DNA of 64,000 nt from [Phialemoniopsis] sp. UDSM-2020 (lineage: Eukaryota > Ascomycota > Sordariomycetes > Thyridiales > Thyridiaceae), in NCBI GenBank assembly GCA_018873225.1, contig JAEILZ010000001.1, forward strand, positions 1,054,001 through 1,118,000, read 5' to 3'. Positions 11,219-22,128 of this stretch are shown in pieces. The notes below the pieces were generated by a model. The model was not told where the DNA came from. It worked only from the letters and a program-made list of their open reading frames with translations, and ran no database searches. The position numbers and the translations under genes are program-made. Each line of letters begins with the position of its first letter. Position 1 is the stretch's first letter.

Positions 11219-12580
11219 ATGAGCGCCACATCTTCTTCGAGATCTAGTACCTCTGCCATGTCAGAGGTATCGGACACTTCCACTCTAGAGTGGGATCACG
11301 AGGCTTTTGAGACCTTCCAGCACCGTGTGAAGGAGCTTTGCCAGAACACCATCTGGCCTGACCACGACCCCAACACCATCACAGTCGAGCGCATGGACGG
11401 CGGTGGATTCAACCGGATCATTGGCATTTCAGTCCAGCCCAACAACGGCGACAAGATTGAGTACATCTTGCGCATCCCTCGGATGGACGACCAAGATGTC
11501 AAGCGCGACGTGGATGTTCTCAAATTCCTCACAGAACATACCTCAATCCCTGTACCGGAGGTTATTTGCTTTGACCTCGGATCCTCTAACGAGATCAATC
11601 GACCCTATGCTGTCCACAAGCGCATCCGAGGAGAATCCTTGTTCACGGCGTACCCCAAGCTCACCCATCAGCAGCGTCTCGGCGTCGCAGAGCAACTGGG
11701 CAAAGCTTTCTTCGAGATGCTCAATGTGAACAGCACCGTGCCAGGCCTTCTAGGTCCTAGCACGAGGCTTGCGGACGCTACCGACCAGATGTTTGTATCG
11801 ACCTTGCCCGGCTTACACTCAGCCGACGACGACTACCCTGTGTTTTACACACCCCATGTCGACGGCCCAGCTCTCACGTCCATCGAGGAGGAGCTGACAG
11901 CGCGATTCAACTTCCTCAAGTCACGATCTCTGAAGCTCATTCCTGACCCTAGTTTTGCACTGGAGGAGATGGACCACTTTATCAAAATGGTTGCCGAGCT
12001 AGGTGAACTTGGTCTTTTCAAGGACACTGACTATTACTCGCTTGTCCACTCGGATCTTCAGCCACGAAATATCCTTGTCACGATGGACGCCGAGGGAGAC
12101 GGCGTCCAGATCACGATTCTTGACTGGGATGACGCTGTTTTCCGCCCAGCGCTCTGCACATGCCAGCCTCCTCAGTGGCTCTGGGACTGGCAGGAGGACG
12201 ATGACGAGGACGAGCGCCATGCCAACGATACTCCGAAGACAGAGAAGAACCAAGAGCTGAAACTGTGCTTCGAGCTTGCCGCTGGAATGGACTATCCTCG
12301 GCTAGCGTATGGCGATGTCAATAGGCTCACGCGTCGCCTGGTTGAATTTGCACACTTTGGCGCTTGGACCAACGAGCACGATAAGGAGGCTGAGCAGATG
12401 CTGGGTGAATGGAAGGCTCATTACGATCAGCACAAGAGCCGCGAAGTAGTTGACGAGGGTGCTGCCGGTCTTGGAGTCCTTGGTAGGCTCAAGGAGCTTT
12501 GTTCTCGGCTCCCCGCATGGAGTGGATGGGACTACCTCCTTCCTGGAACTAGGCTGGGAAGCCACTACTATGACTTGTAA
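11219..12580 (+). CDS. APH/choline-kinase-fold phosphotransferase-like protein
   Basis: Predicted 453-residue intronless protein of the aminoglycoside-phosphotransferase (protein-kinase-like) superfamily, which is widely expanded in filamentous fungi. Visible kinase-fold elements are the nucleotide-loop region MDGGGFNRIIGI, the IEYILRIPR strand with its candidate ATP-binding Arg, the Brenner motif HSDLQPRNILV (catalytic Asp, Mg-binding Asn) and ILDWDDA, which replaces the DFG motif. An acidic stretch (EDDDEDE) lies C-terminal to the catalytic core. The frame extends upstream to 11045 without an ATG, so 11219 (caatcATGagc) is chosen. Substrate unknown. Fungal members are not antibiotic-resistance enzymes as a rule, and no such role is claimed. 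Confidence 0.85.
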   Translation: MSATSSSRSSTSAMSEVSDTSTLEWDHEAFETFQHRVKELCQNTIWPDHDPNTITVERMDGGGFNRIIGISVQPNNGDKIEYILRIPRMDDQDVKRDVDVLKFLTEHTSIPVPEVICFDLGSSNEINRPYAVHKRIRGESLFTAYPKLTHQQRLGVAEQLGKAFFEMLNVNSTVPGLLGPSTRLADATDQMFVSTLPGLHSADDDYPVFYTPHVDGPALTSIEEELTARFNFLKSRSLKLIPDPSFALEEMDHFIKMVAELGELGLFKDTDYYSLVHSDLQPRNILVTMDAEGDGVQITILDWDDAVFRPALCTCQPPQWLWDWQEDDDEDERHANDTPKTEKNQELKLCFELAAGMDYPRLAYGDVNRLTRRLVEFAHFGAWTNEHDKEAEQMLGEWKAHYDQHKSREVVDEGAAGLGVLGRLKELCSRLPAWSGWDYLLPGTRLGSHYYDL

Positions 12581-13381
12581 GATTCAGGCTCATTGTCAAC
12601 AAGGGCAGAAAGACAAAAAGGGCAGCAAGACAACACAGGCAGCAAGACAGCCGATTCGCGACCAAGTAATGACTTGGCACTAGATAGATAGTCGGGGCAG
12701 AGTAGAATGAACAGCCCTCACCCTTCAGATTCCGGTCTTTATCAACTATATTCATCCAGATTATGAAAGCCCTGTTCTATTCCAAGTGTGGCTTCGATAA
12801 TGTGATTGTTCAGTCTTTGGGTAAAACAGTTGTAAACTTACGTTGTCGCACCTTTGTATGATTCATGCATGAATGTAGAACACCGCCATCGCTACAGGTA
12901 CCGTTCTCTAGTGAATCATGAACTTGAAACGATTGAATGACTTGTGAAAAAGTCACTGTAGGCTTGTACCAAGTCCAGTCAAAGTCCTCGTTCGCATGAA
13001 TGAACACAAAGAGCTCAAGTCAGTGAAAGAACGTGCATAGCCTCTTTGTGACTCGGTGTCTCTTTGTCACCTCACAAAGAGCTATGGTTCAAGTTCACCC
13101 AGCGATATTGTAGTGAGAGAAGAAGTGAATATCTTCACTAGAGTATGTCTGTCCCTGTGCCCTTATAAAAACCTCTTGCACCCCTGCCAAACTCACAGAG
13201 CTCTTCTAACCATGCAAATCACGATACTTGCGACTTGAAAACCCGACCTCGAAGCCTGATCTCGAAACCTCGAAACTCGACCACGAAACCCGATCTCGAA
13301 GCCTGATCTCGAGGCCTGATCTCGAAGCCTCGAAACCCGACCTCACTCACCTAAACCATCCAAGGATCCTATCGGTTCAAG
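12581..13381 (+). promoter_or_regulatory. Intergenic region with TATA box of the small Cys/His gene
   Basis: No gene seen between the two flanking genes. A TATAAAA box lies at 13164-13170, about 215 bp before the start codon at 13382. CTCTTTGT/ACAAAGAG motifs cluster at 13005-13085. Transcription probably begins near 13195-13210, so the repeat at 13231-13345 would sit in the 5' untranslated leader. Confidence 0.4.
13231..13345. repeat. Imperfect CTCGAA-rich tandem repeat in a probable 5' leader
   Basis: About 115 bp built from repeated units such as ACCTCGAAGCCTGATCTCGA. The core CTCGA recurs about every 8-20 bp, nine or more times, in variants CTCGAAGCC, CTCGAAACC and CTCGAGGCC. It lies between the TATA box at 13164 and the ATG at 13382. 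Confidence 0.7.
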
Positions 13382-13606
13382 ATGCCGACCCAAGGTATCA
13401 AGAACGGTGGCAAGACGACGCACCACTGCCCTATGCAGTCAAAGGGCAACTGCCGGGGAAAGAATAAGAAGCTGGGATACTGCAGCAAGCACCAGATAAA
13501 ATGCCTCACGCATGATAAGGTCCACCTGCTCACCGAAGAGTGCTCCAAATGCAAAGCTCAGGCCGAGAAAGCCGGGAAGGAAGCTGAGAATGAGAAGAAG
13601 AACTGA
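13382..13606 (+). CDS. Small Cys/His/Lys-rich protein, candidate zinc binder
   Basis: Predicted 74-residue basic protein, single exon. Metal-ligand-like residues are regularly spaced: C16, C24, C34-x2-H37, C41-x2-H44 and C54-x2-C57, followed by a Lys/Glu-rich helical tail (AEKAGKEAENEKKN). This would allow one or two zinc sites. No signal peptide is visible, so it is probably intracellular. Support that it is real comes from the ATG context (aagATGccg), a TATA box 215 bp upstream and the regular cysteine pattern. No named family is recognised. Function unknown. Confidence 0.65.
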   Translation: MPTQGIKNGGKTTHHCPMQSKGNCRGKNKKLGYCSKHQIKCLTHDKVHLLTEECSKCKAQAEKAGKEAENEKKN

Positions 13607-15030
13607 GTTTCTTTTTCATCTCGACCGTCTCAGCTGATTATTAGGAGATGGTACTGATGTAAGATACGACTATCGAACAATTTTGGCCTCGGCTTCTTTA
13701 ACAGAGGCGAGTGGACAAGGCCGGGACTCCGGGGGACAAGTCTCATCGATGGAAACTCTTCGAAACACGATGTTGAGTTCCTACAGAGATGGGATGTCGG
13801 AGGACTAGGATTCAGACTTGGGATGTCGAAGGACTAGGATTCGGACTTGGCATACAATGTCAACGGAGGATGGGCCAACTTTGACACATTACATCTGTCA
13901 CCCCCCCTTAATAGCACGTATCAAAACTGACAAACACAAAAAAAATATAAAAAGCCCCACCAGGGGCGATAAATCACCACATACAGTTCACCATATCCTA
14001 TATTTGAGATGTCAGCACGAAAAGGTGGTAAATGTTATGGCAGTGCCTCTCAAGTCGTTTCCAGCACGGCTGTAAGGGCTGACAAGTGCGATAAGCGAAG
14101 ACTGTTTTTCTTGTAGACGTAATCATAGTCTTGTTGTGGTTCTTTGAAAGCTGTCATGCAGGTGCCTACGACTTTGGGAATATGCGCATCACATCTCATT
14201 CATGCCCTCCCGATCTGTCGTCGAATGTGCTTGGCTTCCCTCACTGAAATAGTCCCTTGATCAGATCATATACTTTCCTCATTGTTTCCTCTGGCACGAT
14301 CCATCATCATTCTGCCTATTGTCCAGGCATCAGTATTAGAGGCAAATATGAAGTGGCTTTGTCGCCAGGAACAGCCTTATGCTATTCTGCTGGGGTGCTA
14401 GAGTCAATGCTGGAGTCAACGTACCATATCTGTGCTTTTAGTAACGGAGCCCGCCATTGTGTCATCGAAACACGGGTAGTGTGTTCATAGCGTTGGGTAA
14501 AAGGTGTTCGAACTAGTTGTCCCTTTATCAGGAGCTAACGACAATGAGTATCATGTACACTAACAGCGTGGTTTGTCATTGCCCTAAAGTAAATCATGTG
14601 GGTTGACAAGAGGTCGCCCCTGATACTTGCGCTTGTTGATCTAGTTACCTAGGTCTCTTTTTGTTGCGGGGTTCTCAGGGTTCGTTCGTACCTCCAGGCC
14701 ACCATTCAATAACTGGACTAGCCTCTTGGCTTCTAATAACCAGTACGGCCTTCAAATGCGTGTGGGGATGCTCTCCCCGCCGTACGCACGACCTGCTCTG
14801 CTGCTCCCAATCATACAAAGCACAAGTGTCGGGTTTGATGCACAAGCAAGGCTACTGTGGAGGTCTCCGGACTAAGTCTGACGAGGGAGACGACAGTCCC
14901 ATACATAATGGTCATTGAGGCTAACCACACGGATAGGTTAAGATGTATACTACATTCGCTCTCGCTCATCTCCCTCATTCCCATCAACTCGTAGCTACTC
15001 TTTCAGCACTCTTACACACGTCATGTACCT
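13607..15030. other. 1.4-kb intergenic region with a tandem duplication
   Basis: No supported gene. It contains the 29-bp tandem duplication at 13791-13848 and an A-rich stretch near 13938-13960. Open frames near 14257-14490 and 14661-14918 lack any domain sense. Confidence 0.4.
13791..13848. repeat. 29-bp tandem duplication
   Basis: Two adjacent 29-bp units (13791-13819 and 13820-13848) of the form GGGATGTCG.AGGACTAGGATTC.GACTT differ at two positions. A recent local slippage or duplication event is the simplest reading. Confidence 0.85.
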
Positions 15031-16955
15031 TTAGACTTCTCCTGCAGCAGCCCGCCTTGCGGCACTAACCATGGTCTCAGCCTTTGCAAAGTCCCTTGCG
15101 CTCACCCCACGCTCAAACAGTTCGTCAATCTCTTCAAAGGTCCTCCCCTTGAGCTCGGGCACAAAGAAGTACATTAGAATGCCGATCAAGGAGGCGGCGC
15201 CAGCGTAGATGAAGGCTAAATAGACCGTCAGTACCATGCATAGAACGACTGTGGCAACGCCAGGGAGACTTACCAGAGTTGGAAAGCCCAACTACAGGGC
15301 TGTTGAGCATGACTGGTGTAGCGTACATCCAGGCGATCTGCGAGGCATACACAACAGCCAGGGCGACACCACTGGTTTTGGCTCGCATGGTGACCGTTGC
15401 GGTCTCGGCAACGTAGGTGTAAACCAAAGGATTGTTGGTCGAAGAGAAAGACGCTGCCCAGATACACCTATTTGCAATGTCAGCACCGGGCCATTCGCTT
15501 GCAAGCAGTGACGCCAGCGAGAAAGATGAAACACTTACGCAAGCACAACAAGGACGGTGCCGGTTGCACTGCTGTTAGACTTCAAGGTTCCTCCGACGGC
15601 CAACACACAGGCAATGCAGATGACACCGCCAACGAGAAGTGGAATTCGTCGCCCAATTCTTTCCAAAAGCCACAGTGCGGCGAACGCGGTGAAGACGATG
15701 GTGACACAGCTAATTATTGTCATTAGCGCTGTGCTGCTAAACTCGGAGGGTTGTGAAGTTACTCACTTCACACCCAGCGTACCCAGGAACGGGTTCTTGA
15801 GGCCTGCAAGTTGAAAGAAATACGCAGAGTAGCTCAGGACAATGGGAACTCCGAGACTAATTTGCCAGAAATATGGCAAGCCCGAAACACATAGTCGTCG
15901 CTGGAACTGTCAGTTAAGTCCAAAGCATCTTGAGTACTGCCGATTCCGACTCACCAAGTTTGGCTGTTTAAGAAGATCCCGATAGGACCCAACAGTTCTC
16001 TCCTCGCCCTGTCTTCGTTGGCTGTCTACTTCTCGGACGAGCATCGCGTACTCTGCTTCAAGGTTGAACCCCTCTGTACCACCAAAAAGTCGATTGAGAA
16101 CTTTCTTGGTTCCCTTCTCGTCACCCTTCTGACACAAGTACCGAGGAGTCTCTGGCAAGGGGATCCAAAGAAGGCAAGCGATCCCAGTGAATGCCCAGGA
16201 AGAGTACACGGCACGGCGCCACATGCCAGCTGGAAGAGCTTGAACGACATAGAGCGCAACGGAACAGAGTAGGCCGCCAATTGTATACCATAGAGCATAT
16301 AGCGCGATCAGAGCACCACGGCCGCTGGTGGGTGCCAGCTCGGCAATGTAGACGCCGATAATCGAGATATTGAGTCCGTTTCCGAATCCTTCGATGGTAC
16401 GGGCCACGACCCAGTGGCTCCAGTGAGTCGCGAACATTTCGCATATAGTTCCGGTAGCAAGGATGATTTGAATTGCGAGAATCATGGGCTTGCGTCCGAA
16501 TCGATCCGAAGGCCAAGTTCCCATGGCCGCTCCGACACCGGTAGCGATGGTTTTCAAGGCTGTGGTTATCATTCGTTAACTTAGAAATCGTTCAGAGCGG
16601 AAGAGACGAGGCTGGACCTACTTCCGAAGAGAGAGACATGGTTGGGATCAAGCTTCATCGCTCCATTGACACCGATAGGAAATCCGAATTGATTGATGAA
16701 CCCAGGCAAAGCGATGATAGATCCAGACATTTGAATCTGGTATCCATCGGAGATAGCGCTGACGGCAGCGATGAAACAGAGTAACGATGCCCTTGGGTAG
16801 GTCTTGACCGTCTGTAGAAGACTCAACGCTGGTTTAGCGTAAATTAAGTCTTCGACAGCGGGCTTGATAACCGCGCCATCGCCGTCAACAACAGGCAACT
16901 CGACATGATCGATATCATGTTTATGGCTCTCTTCTCTGATGGGTTGTTGCGCCAT
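15031..16955 (-). CDS. MFS sugar transporter (SP family) at the cluster edge
   Basis: Predicted 542-residue transporter in six exons on the minus strand. Introns: 16560-16621, 15907-15954, 15710-15766, 15468-15538, 15216-15273. SP signatures: SDRFGRKPM after the second membrane segment, APTSGRGALIALYALWYTIGG, LPETPRYL before the central loop, LERIGRRIP in the second half and the C-terminal VPELKGRTFEEIDELFE, a near-perfect family motif. The N-terminal tail (about 60 residues) is hydrophilic and acidic. It is transcribed divergently from the cyclase-family gene at 17639, sharing a 683-bp promoter, which suggests joint control. The substrate is not readable. Confidence 0.9.
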
Positions 16956-17638
16956 GGTGACTGGCCTTGAAGTGACTTGGGAGGATGAACGTGGTGGAGC
17001 GAAATGATCAACAGGTCCATGTGTCGGTTAAACCCCTTTATGTCGTTTGGAGTGTTGGTGGACAAGGGCGGACGGCAATCAGGCGTCGCCCCGCGTCTGA
17101 GGGTCTGGGGAAGTGTTCACGATCATGGGGGCGGTCCCTTGGGGCAAGGGCAGCCCCAGCTGGGTGAAGCATTCGGGAAACAGATGGGTAGGAGAAACCC
17201 GGAAACAAATTGACTTCGTCGTGTGATTCCCAGTAGCGCAGGCCCTAGGCTTAGCCGAAATTCATCCAGGTCGAGCTAGGCGGCCGTGTGTGAGGCTAGC
17301 GCAGCTGAGTTGAAGTCTGATTGCCGGATGTAGAGGCCGGTATGGGGGTATTCGGCTACTAGAGATGGAGGGTGGCACGATCCGAGGGCACAATGCGATC
17401 TGTTTTGCGGGGTTGCGGGGAGGATATGGGGAGAGTACGGGGGAATTAACGATGGGGCGCGGGGATCAGAACCAGCCACCGGGTTCTACATTTCGGGCAG
17501 AGCAAAGACTTTGATCAGAGTCCCTCGGTTAAGACAAACCAATTGACAACCGATTGAGAAACCCAGTCAGTGACGCCGCCTAAACAAAGTGGTCTTGTTA
17601 ACTCAGATCGTTAGCCCTATTCGACTGCCACTGGAAAG
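16956..17638. promoter_or_regulatory. Shared divergent promoter with paired CreA-like boxes
   Basis: This 683-bp spacer lies between the start codons of the transporter (minus) and the cyclase gene (plus). Two GCGGGG boxes stand almost end to end at 17407-17412 and 17415-17420, and a CCCCGC box is at 17089-17094. Paired SYGGRG sites are typical of genes repressed by CreA/Cre1 in the presence of glucose. The binding claim is inferred from consensus only. Confidence 0.45.
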
Positions 17639-18858
17639 ATGACAATACCGTGTTCATTCGACGAGCTGAAACAAAGGAGTGGTCCTCCTCTCAACGCCTG
17701 GGGACTGTATGGGCCGGATGATGAATTAGGCCGCTTAAATCTTATCACTCCGGAATCAGTCAAGCGAGGGAGAGACAGCATTCAACATGGCCTGCGAATG
17801 AACCTAAAGTAGGCGATTGACTGACCATTCAACCGATAGCGACGCTGACATGAAGGCTGCAGCCTGTCTTTCAACTCCTTTCCCTCTTTAGGCCCAATCC
17901 GACCACCACTACGACGAGAGATGTAGGTTACAAGAATACTCATCCAATTTTGAAGCTATGTCCGTTACTGACAGAGCAACAGTGAGCATCGAGTGTATTG
18001 TATCGACGACATTGTCACATTCAATACTCAAACATCGACTCAGTGGGATGGGTTCCGTCATTTCGCATACAAGCACTGGCCGGAGAAGGATGTCTACACG
18101 TATCATGGGGGCATGTCGGAGGCGGAAGCACTGGATACCACCAATCCCAAATATGGAACCCAGAGTAAGTGACAATATCCACGTGGTTGATTGCCTCATC
18201 GTGCTCATGCTCACGGGCTAGATTATGCAAAGCATCCCATCACATCTCGCGGAGTTTTGCTTGACGTAGCACGGTATATTGAACGTCACCAACTTCCCCC
18301 ACTGTCATACTTCGACTTGTCAACACCAATCACTCTGGACCTCTTGAAAGCAACAGCGGATGAGGAAGGGGTTACCTTTCAGCCGGGTGATATCTGCATC
18401 GTTCGGACGGGCTGGACAGAGGCCTTTCTATCATTGACTGACGAACAGCGAGAGTCCATGTCAAAACTTCGGAAGGGTACGATCGGGGTTGATCAAGATG
18501 AAGAGGTGCTGAGGTGGCACTGGGAAAGTGGCATTGCTGCAGTCGTTTCAGACACGTGAGTGAAGATTCTACTTATGCGATGGATTAGCAGTCTTCGAGA
18601 CATATCCGTCGGCACCAGACCAAGAGCTAACTTGACTGCAATAGTGGCGCTTACGAATGTTATCCCTCTCCCAAATACCCATCCATCCACGAGGTGTTCT
18701 TAGCTGGATGGGGAATGCCGATGGGAGAACTGTTTGATCTTAGAGAACTGGCAGCAACCTGTGCCAAGCTGAACCAATGGACCTTCTTGTTCGCAAGCAT
18801 GGGCCTAAACATTGACGGAGGTGTTGCCACCCCTCCCAATGCTCAAGCAATCTTATAA
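17639..18858 (+). CDS. Cyclase-family protein (kynurenine-formamidase-like hydrolase fold)
   Basis: Predicted 319-residue enzyme in five exons (introns 17809-17862, 17923-17982, 18165-18221, 18556-18644). It belongs to the fungal branch of the cyclase family (PF04199 type), which includes metal-dependent formamidases, isatin hydrolases and lactonase-like enzymes. Family features: an N-terminal WGLYGPDDELGRLNLITPE segment, DIVTFNTQTSTQWDGFRHF where other members carry HxGTHxDxPxH, and the late strand PGDICIVRTGW followed by DTGAYECYPSP. The histidine-poor version of the metal motif is usual in this fungal branch. Divergent from a transporter and next to oxidoreductases, it may hydrolyse a ring or amide in a catabolic route; that is inference. 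Confidence 0.85.
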
Positions 18859-19213
18859 GACGGTAGCATGGTCAAACATGTATTGATAATCGACACGCAA
18901 ATGTATTCATAGCGAGTTGTGATACTACGCTGAGTAGATTGATTGCTTAGACTGCTACAAAGAATAGGCTTAATTGTGCACAGCCACTGTGGTTGGCCAG
19001 TTTGGGGCATGTCGTTGGGTGTTGGCCGATCTCAAGCGCCGCCAACATGAATCACTTGATTGGTAGGACCAAACCAGCTTTGATAGCCCGAATGCCTTTG
19101 CATGACGTGTCCTCCACCTTATGAATTTGTCAAGCCGCGCTCTTTCGTCCCCTGATCACCTCCTGGCACCACTTCAACTCCCTATATTGTCAACGCCAGT
19201 CGTCATATCATTG
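18859..19213. other. Short intergenic stretch
   Basis: Spacer of 355 bp between the cyclase gene and the ASKHA gene. The ASKHA gene could begin at an in-frame ATG at 19121, which would shorten this stretch. Nothing else is seen. Confidence 0.4.
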
Positions 19214-20521
19214 ATGGCTTCCTGGCTCGCCAAGCTTCTGTTTTTCCACGCTACTATCTCCCTCAAGTTTGAAGGGATACATGCCGAGTCATCCCATTTG
19301 ACAGACGCTGAGAAATTAGAAGAACCGATTCTCTTCATCTGTCCACTGTCGAGATGCAAGTTTTGCCCGTCTGAGGAGAGATTCACTGAACCAGGTGTTG
19401 GCTTCGCCCTGGAGCTTGGTTACGGGTAATATGAACATCATCATCATTTCGTTCCGGGTACCATGGCCTCGTATACTAACTCGATACTCTCCACCAGAAC
19501 TGCTTCCATCAGGTACAATAATGGTACTGTGCAGCCTGTCGTTCAGATTCGCGGGTCGCCAGATTATGTGTCCTTGATGCGACGTCTTGCTGCAAGCCCT
19601 CTCGAGCGCTTTTTCGATGGGGGTAGAATACTCCCCGGCGTCGATGAAAAGGATCGGACTACAATACCAATCTGGTTATGGTACCATGCAAAGCGATGGC
19701 TCAACAAGCTCGCCCTACGTCCCGCCACTACTGACGTCGGCATCTTGGCCGGAATGGTCCAAAGCTTGCGGAAAGAGGTCGAAAAGCAGCTCGGCTATCG
19801 CATCGCAGGTGCTGCAATCGCTTCACCGGATAGAGTGTATCTGACCGGGTACGAGATTGGGGATATATTCAGTTACCTTTGGATGGAAGACCTTGTTTTC
19901 GACAAATACCACCCTACGACGATTGAAAGGCTGTACTCTGCCTCAGCTGCCACAGCTGGATACGGATTAGGGTTGTGCGCCAACTACACGAATCCGTATC
20001 AATGCGCCAAAGAGGAACACTTCATGCCCGTGTCATGCCTTCTCCATGTCGACTTCAGCAAAACGAGTCTGAGTGCCGGCATCGGATGGTATGGCACCGC
20101 TCGCAAGACAAGGGCCTATGAAACCTTTGCTGATTTTTCCCTTGGACGGCCCGGATGGTTTCGGACAGCACATGAAGAACAGCAGTACTGGGAGTCTGTA
20201 GAAGAACGCATCGGCAACTTTGCCACGCTGTACCCGCCAGCAAATATTCTGCTCACAGGCGAATCGGCTGCTGAGCCGCGATTCATTGAAGCTGTCCGGA
20301 ACGCGCTTTCCCGCAAGGGGCTCGCATCCGCAATCCATGCGCTGGACGATGGCGGAGACAGCCAAGAAACCAAGGAGTATTTCCTCTTTGCAACGTCCAA
20401 AGGCGCAGCCGAGTTTGCAAAGCGAAGACAAGAAGGTATGGCCAATTGTTTATTGCCCGATGAATGCAGGGGAAGAAAGGGAACGGATGCAAAAGGTAGC
20501 AGGGACAACAAGGAACTCTAG
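19214..20521 (+). CDS. Hsp70/actin-like (ASKHA-fold) protein with putative signal peptide
   Basis: Predicted 411-residue protein, two exons (intron 19426-19497, with ACTAAC branch site). Several elements resemble the ASKHA ATPase fold: FALELGYGTASIRYNNGT near the first phosphate loop, a conserved DVGILAGMVQSLR helix, IASPDRVYLTGYEIGDIF, a second DxS-like loop (HVDFSKTSLSAGI) and an adenosine-type motif (LLTGESAAEPRFIEAVRNAL). Classical Hsp70 substrate-binding and EEVD regions are absent, and the protein is much shorter than Hsp70. The N terminus (MASWLAKLLFFHATISLKFEG) could be a signal peptide or membrane anchor. An in-frame ATG at 19121 would add 31 residues. A fungal hypothetical family of this kind is recognisable, but its function is unknown. 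Confidence 0.7.
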
Positions 20522-20868
20522 TCGGAAACACCAGTAACTCGACAACTAGCATTGCCTCAGTAAGGTCAATTGATCTGCGTTGTTCGATTGTGATCTCAGC
20601 AGAGAAGCATTGCGAGAGCGCTTTCTGAGACACCCAAACGTCGCACACGCGTTCGGCAGATTGATCGCCCGAGGAGACCCAGACTAGCCCACTGGTGGCG
20701 ATCTCGGAACCATCTCGGAACCGTCCCGCATCAAGAACCTGTTCCCTAGCTACCGAATCGGACGAGATCAAGGATTCTTGAAGATATGTGCTAGGTCCTC
20801 TCCAAGATTCCTAAGAGTCGTGCAGATTAACACCGTTTGGGCTTCTCCACACCCAAGACGTCTTTGCC
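20522..20868. other. Short intergenic stretch
   Basis: Spacer of 347 bp and presumed promoter of the hydroxyacid dehydrogenase gene. No other element seen. Confidence 0.4.
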
Positions 20869-22098
20869 ATGGCTAAACCAATAGCATTGCTGGTGGGCAA
20901 GATAGACCAGTGAGTTGCAACGCATCTCAGCCTCAGAAAATCTACTTACACACTGTTTGCAGCGCACAATCTTCATGGGAGGCACTATCAGAGTTAGCTG
21001 GATTAAGGACACCAAAGTCGACGAATAGAGCGCAATTCATACAGGCCTGCCAGAGCGGAGAACTCGATGGTGTCGTTGTCATCTATGACCGCGCACCAGC
21101 CAGCTTCGATGTCATAGGCAAGTTTGACAAGGAGCTCGTCGATGCCCTCCCGAGCAGCGTCAAATTCATCTGCCATAATGGTTCGTCCATGACTTCAGCC
21201 TACGCAGATCACAAGGCTTCCGGACACTAAGATCAGCACTAGGTGCCGGCTATGACAGCGTCAATGTAGAAGCATGCACGGCCCGCGGCATCCACGTCTC
21301 CAATACACCCTTGGTTGTGGACGATGCCACAGCCGACGCCGCCATCTTCTTGATTCTGGCCGCTCTGCGAGGCTTCAACAACGGCATCATGGCGATCCGC
21401 AACCGGACCTGGCTAGGCGCCACGCCGCCGCCGCCCCTCGGGCACGACCCGCAGGGTAAGACGCTGGGCATCTTGGGCCTGGGCGGTGTCGGGCGCAACC
21501 TCAAGCGCAAAGCCGAGGTCTTCGGCATGCATGTTATATACCACAACAGGAAGAAGCTTAGTGACGGTATGGCGGATGGGGCGGAGTATGTTAAGTTTGA
21601 CGAGCTCTTAGCTCAGAGTGATGTCCTGAGCTTGAATCTCCCACTTAACGTTGGTCTACTCATGATCCGTTGTATCTCAAACAGGGCTAATATCTATACA
21701 GGACAAAACGCGCAACATGATATCGACAAATGAGTTTGCAAAGATGAAGCGTGGCATCGTCGTCGTGAATACCGCGAGGGGTGGCGTCATGGATGAAGAT
21801 GCCTTGGTTGCCGCCCTGGATGCGGGCCAGGTCCTCTCAGTAGGACTGGATGTGTATCAACAGGAGCCAAACATTCACCCGGGGCTATTGTCAAATCCAC
21901 ACGTCTGTCTGCTTCCTCACATGGGAACATCAACAATTGAGGTAAGTTCGATCAAGCGCTCTGACCGCGGATCTTTGAGTGTTGACCATTGGACAGACTA
22001 AAACGAAGATGGAAGAGCTGGCTATCAGCAATGTTAGGTCTGTGCTAGAGACGGGAAAGTTGAGGACAATCGTCCCTGAGCAGGCAGGGTTAGCCTAA
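20869..22098 (+). CDS. D-2-hydroxyacid dehydrogenase (glyoxylate/hydroxypyruvate-reductase-like)
   Basis: Predicted 335-residue NAD(P)-dependent enzyme interconverting 2-oxoacids and D-2-hydroxyacids. Five exons; introns 20910-20962, 21181-21242, 21650-21701, 21942-21996. The catalytic-domain N terminus is followed by the coenzyme domain with GxGxxG (ILGLGGVGRNL). Active-site residues are visible: Arg in VVNTARGGVMDEDAL, Glu in GLDVYQQEP and His in LLPHMGTST. The HNGAGYDSVNVEAC segment at the domain hinge is standard. The second intron has a less common GTTCGT donor, but splicing there restores the family motif exactly. The stop is only 30 bp from the stop of the convergent regulator gene. 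It could reduce an aldolase product such as glyoxylate or hydroxypyruvate; that is inference. Confidence 0.9.
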
Positions 22099-22128
22099 TC
22101 AACTGTATCAAGTCCATATCTGCGAAGC

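Noticed and set aside
11219..12580. Reading the APH-fold protein as an antibiotic-resistance enzyme
   Set aside because: The fold is very common in fungal genomes with unrelated substrates; nothing in the sequence points to aminoglycosides.
13228..13467. Frame reading through the CTCGAA repeat
   Set aside because: It begins with TTG, lacks an ATG and owes its length to the repeat; the real gene starts at 13382 in another frame.
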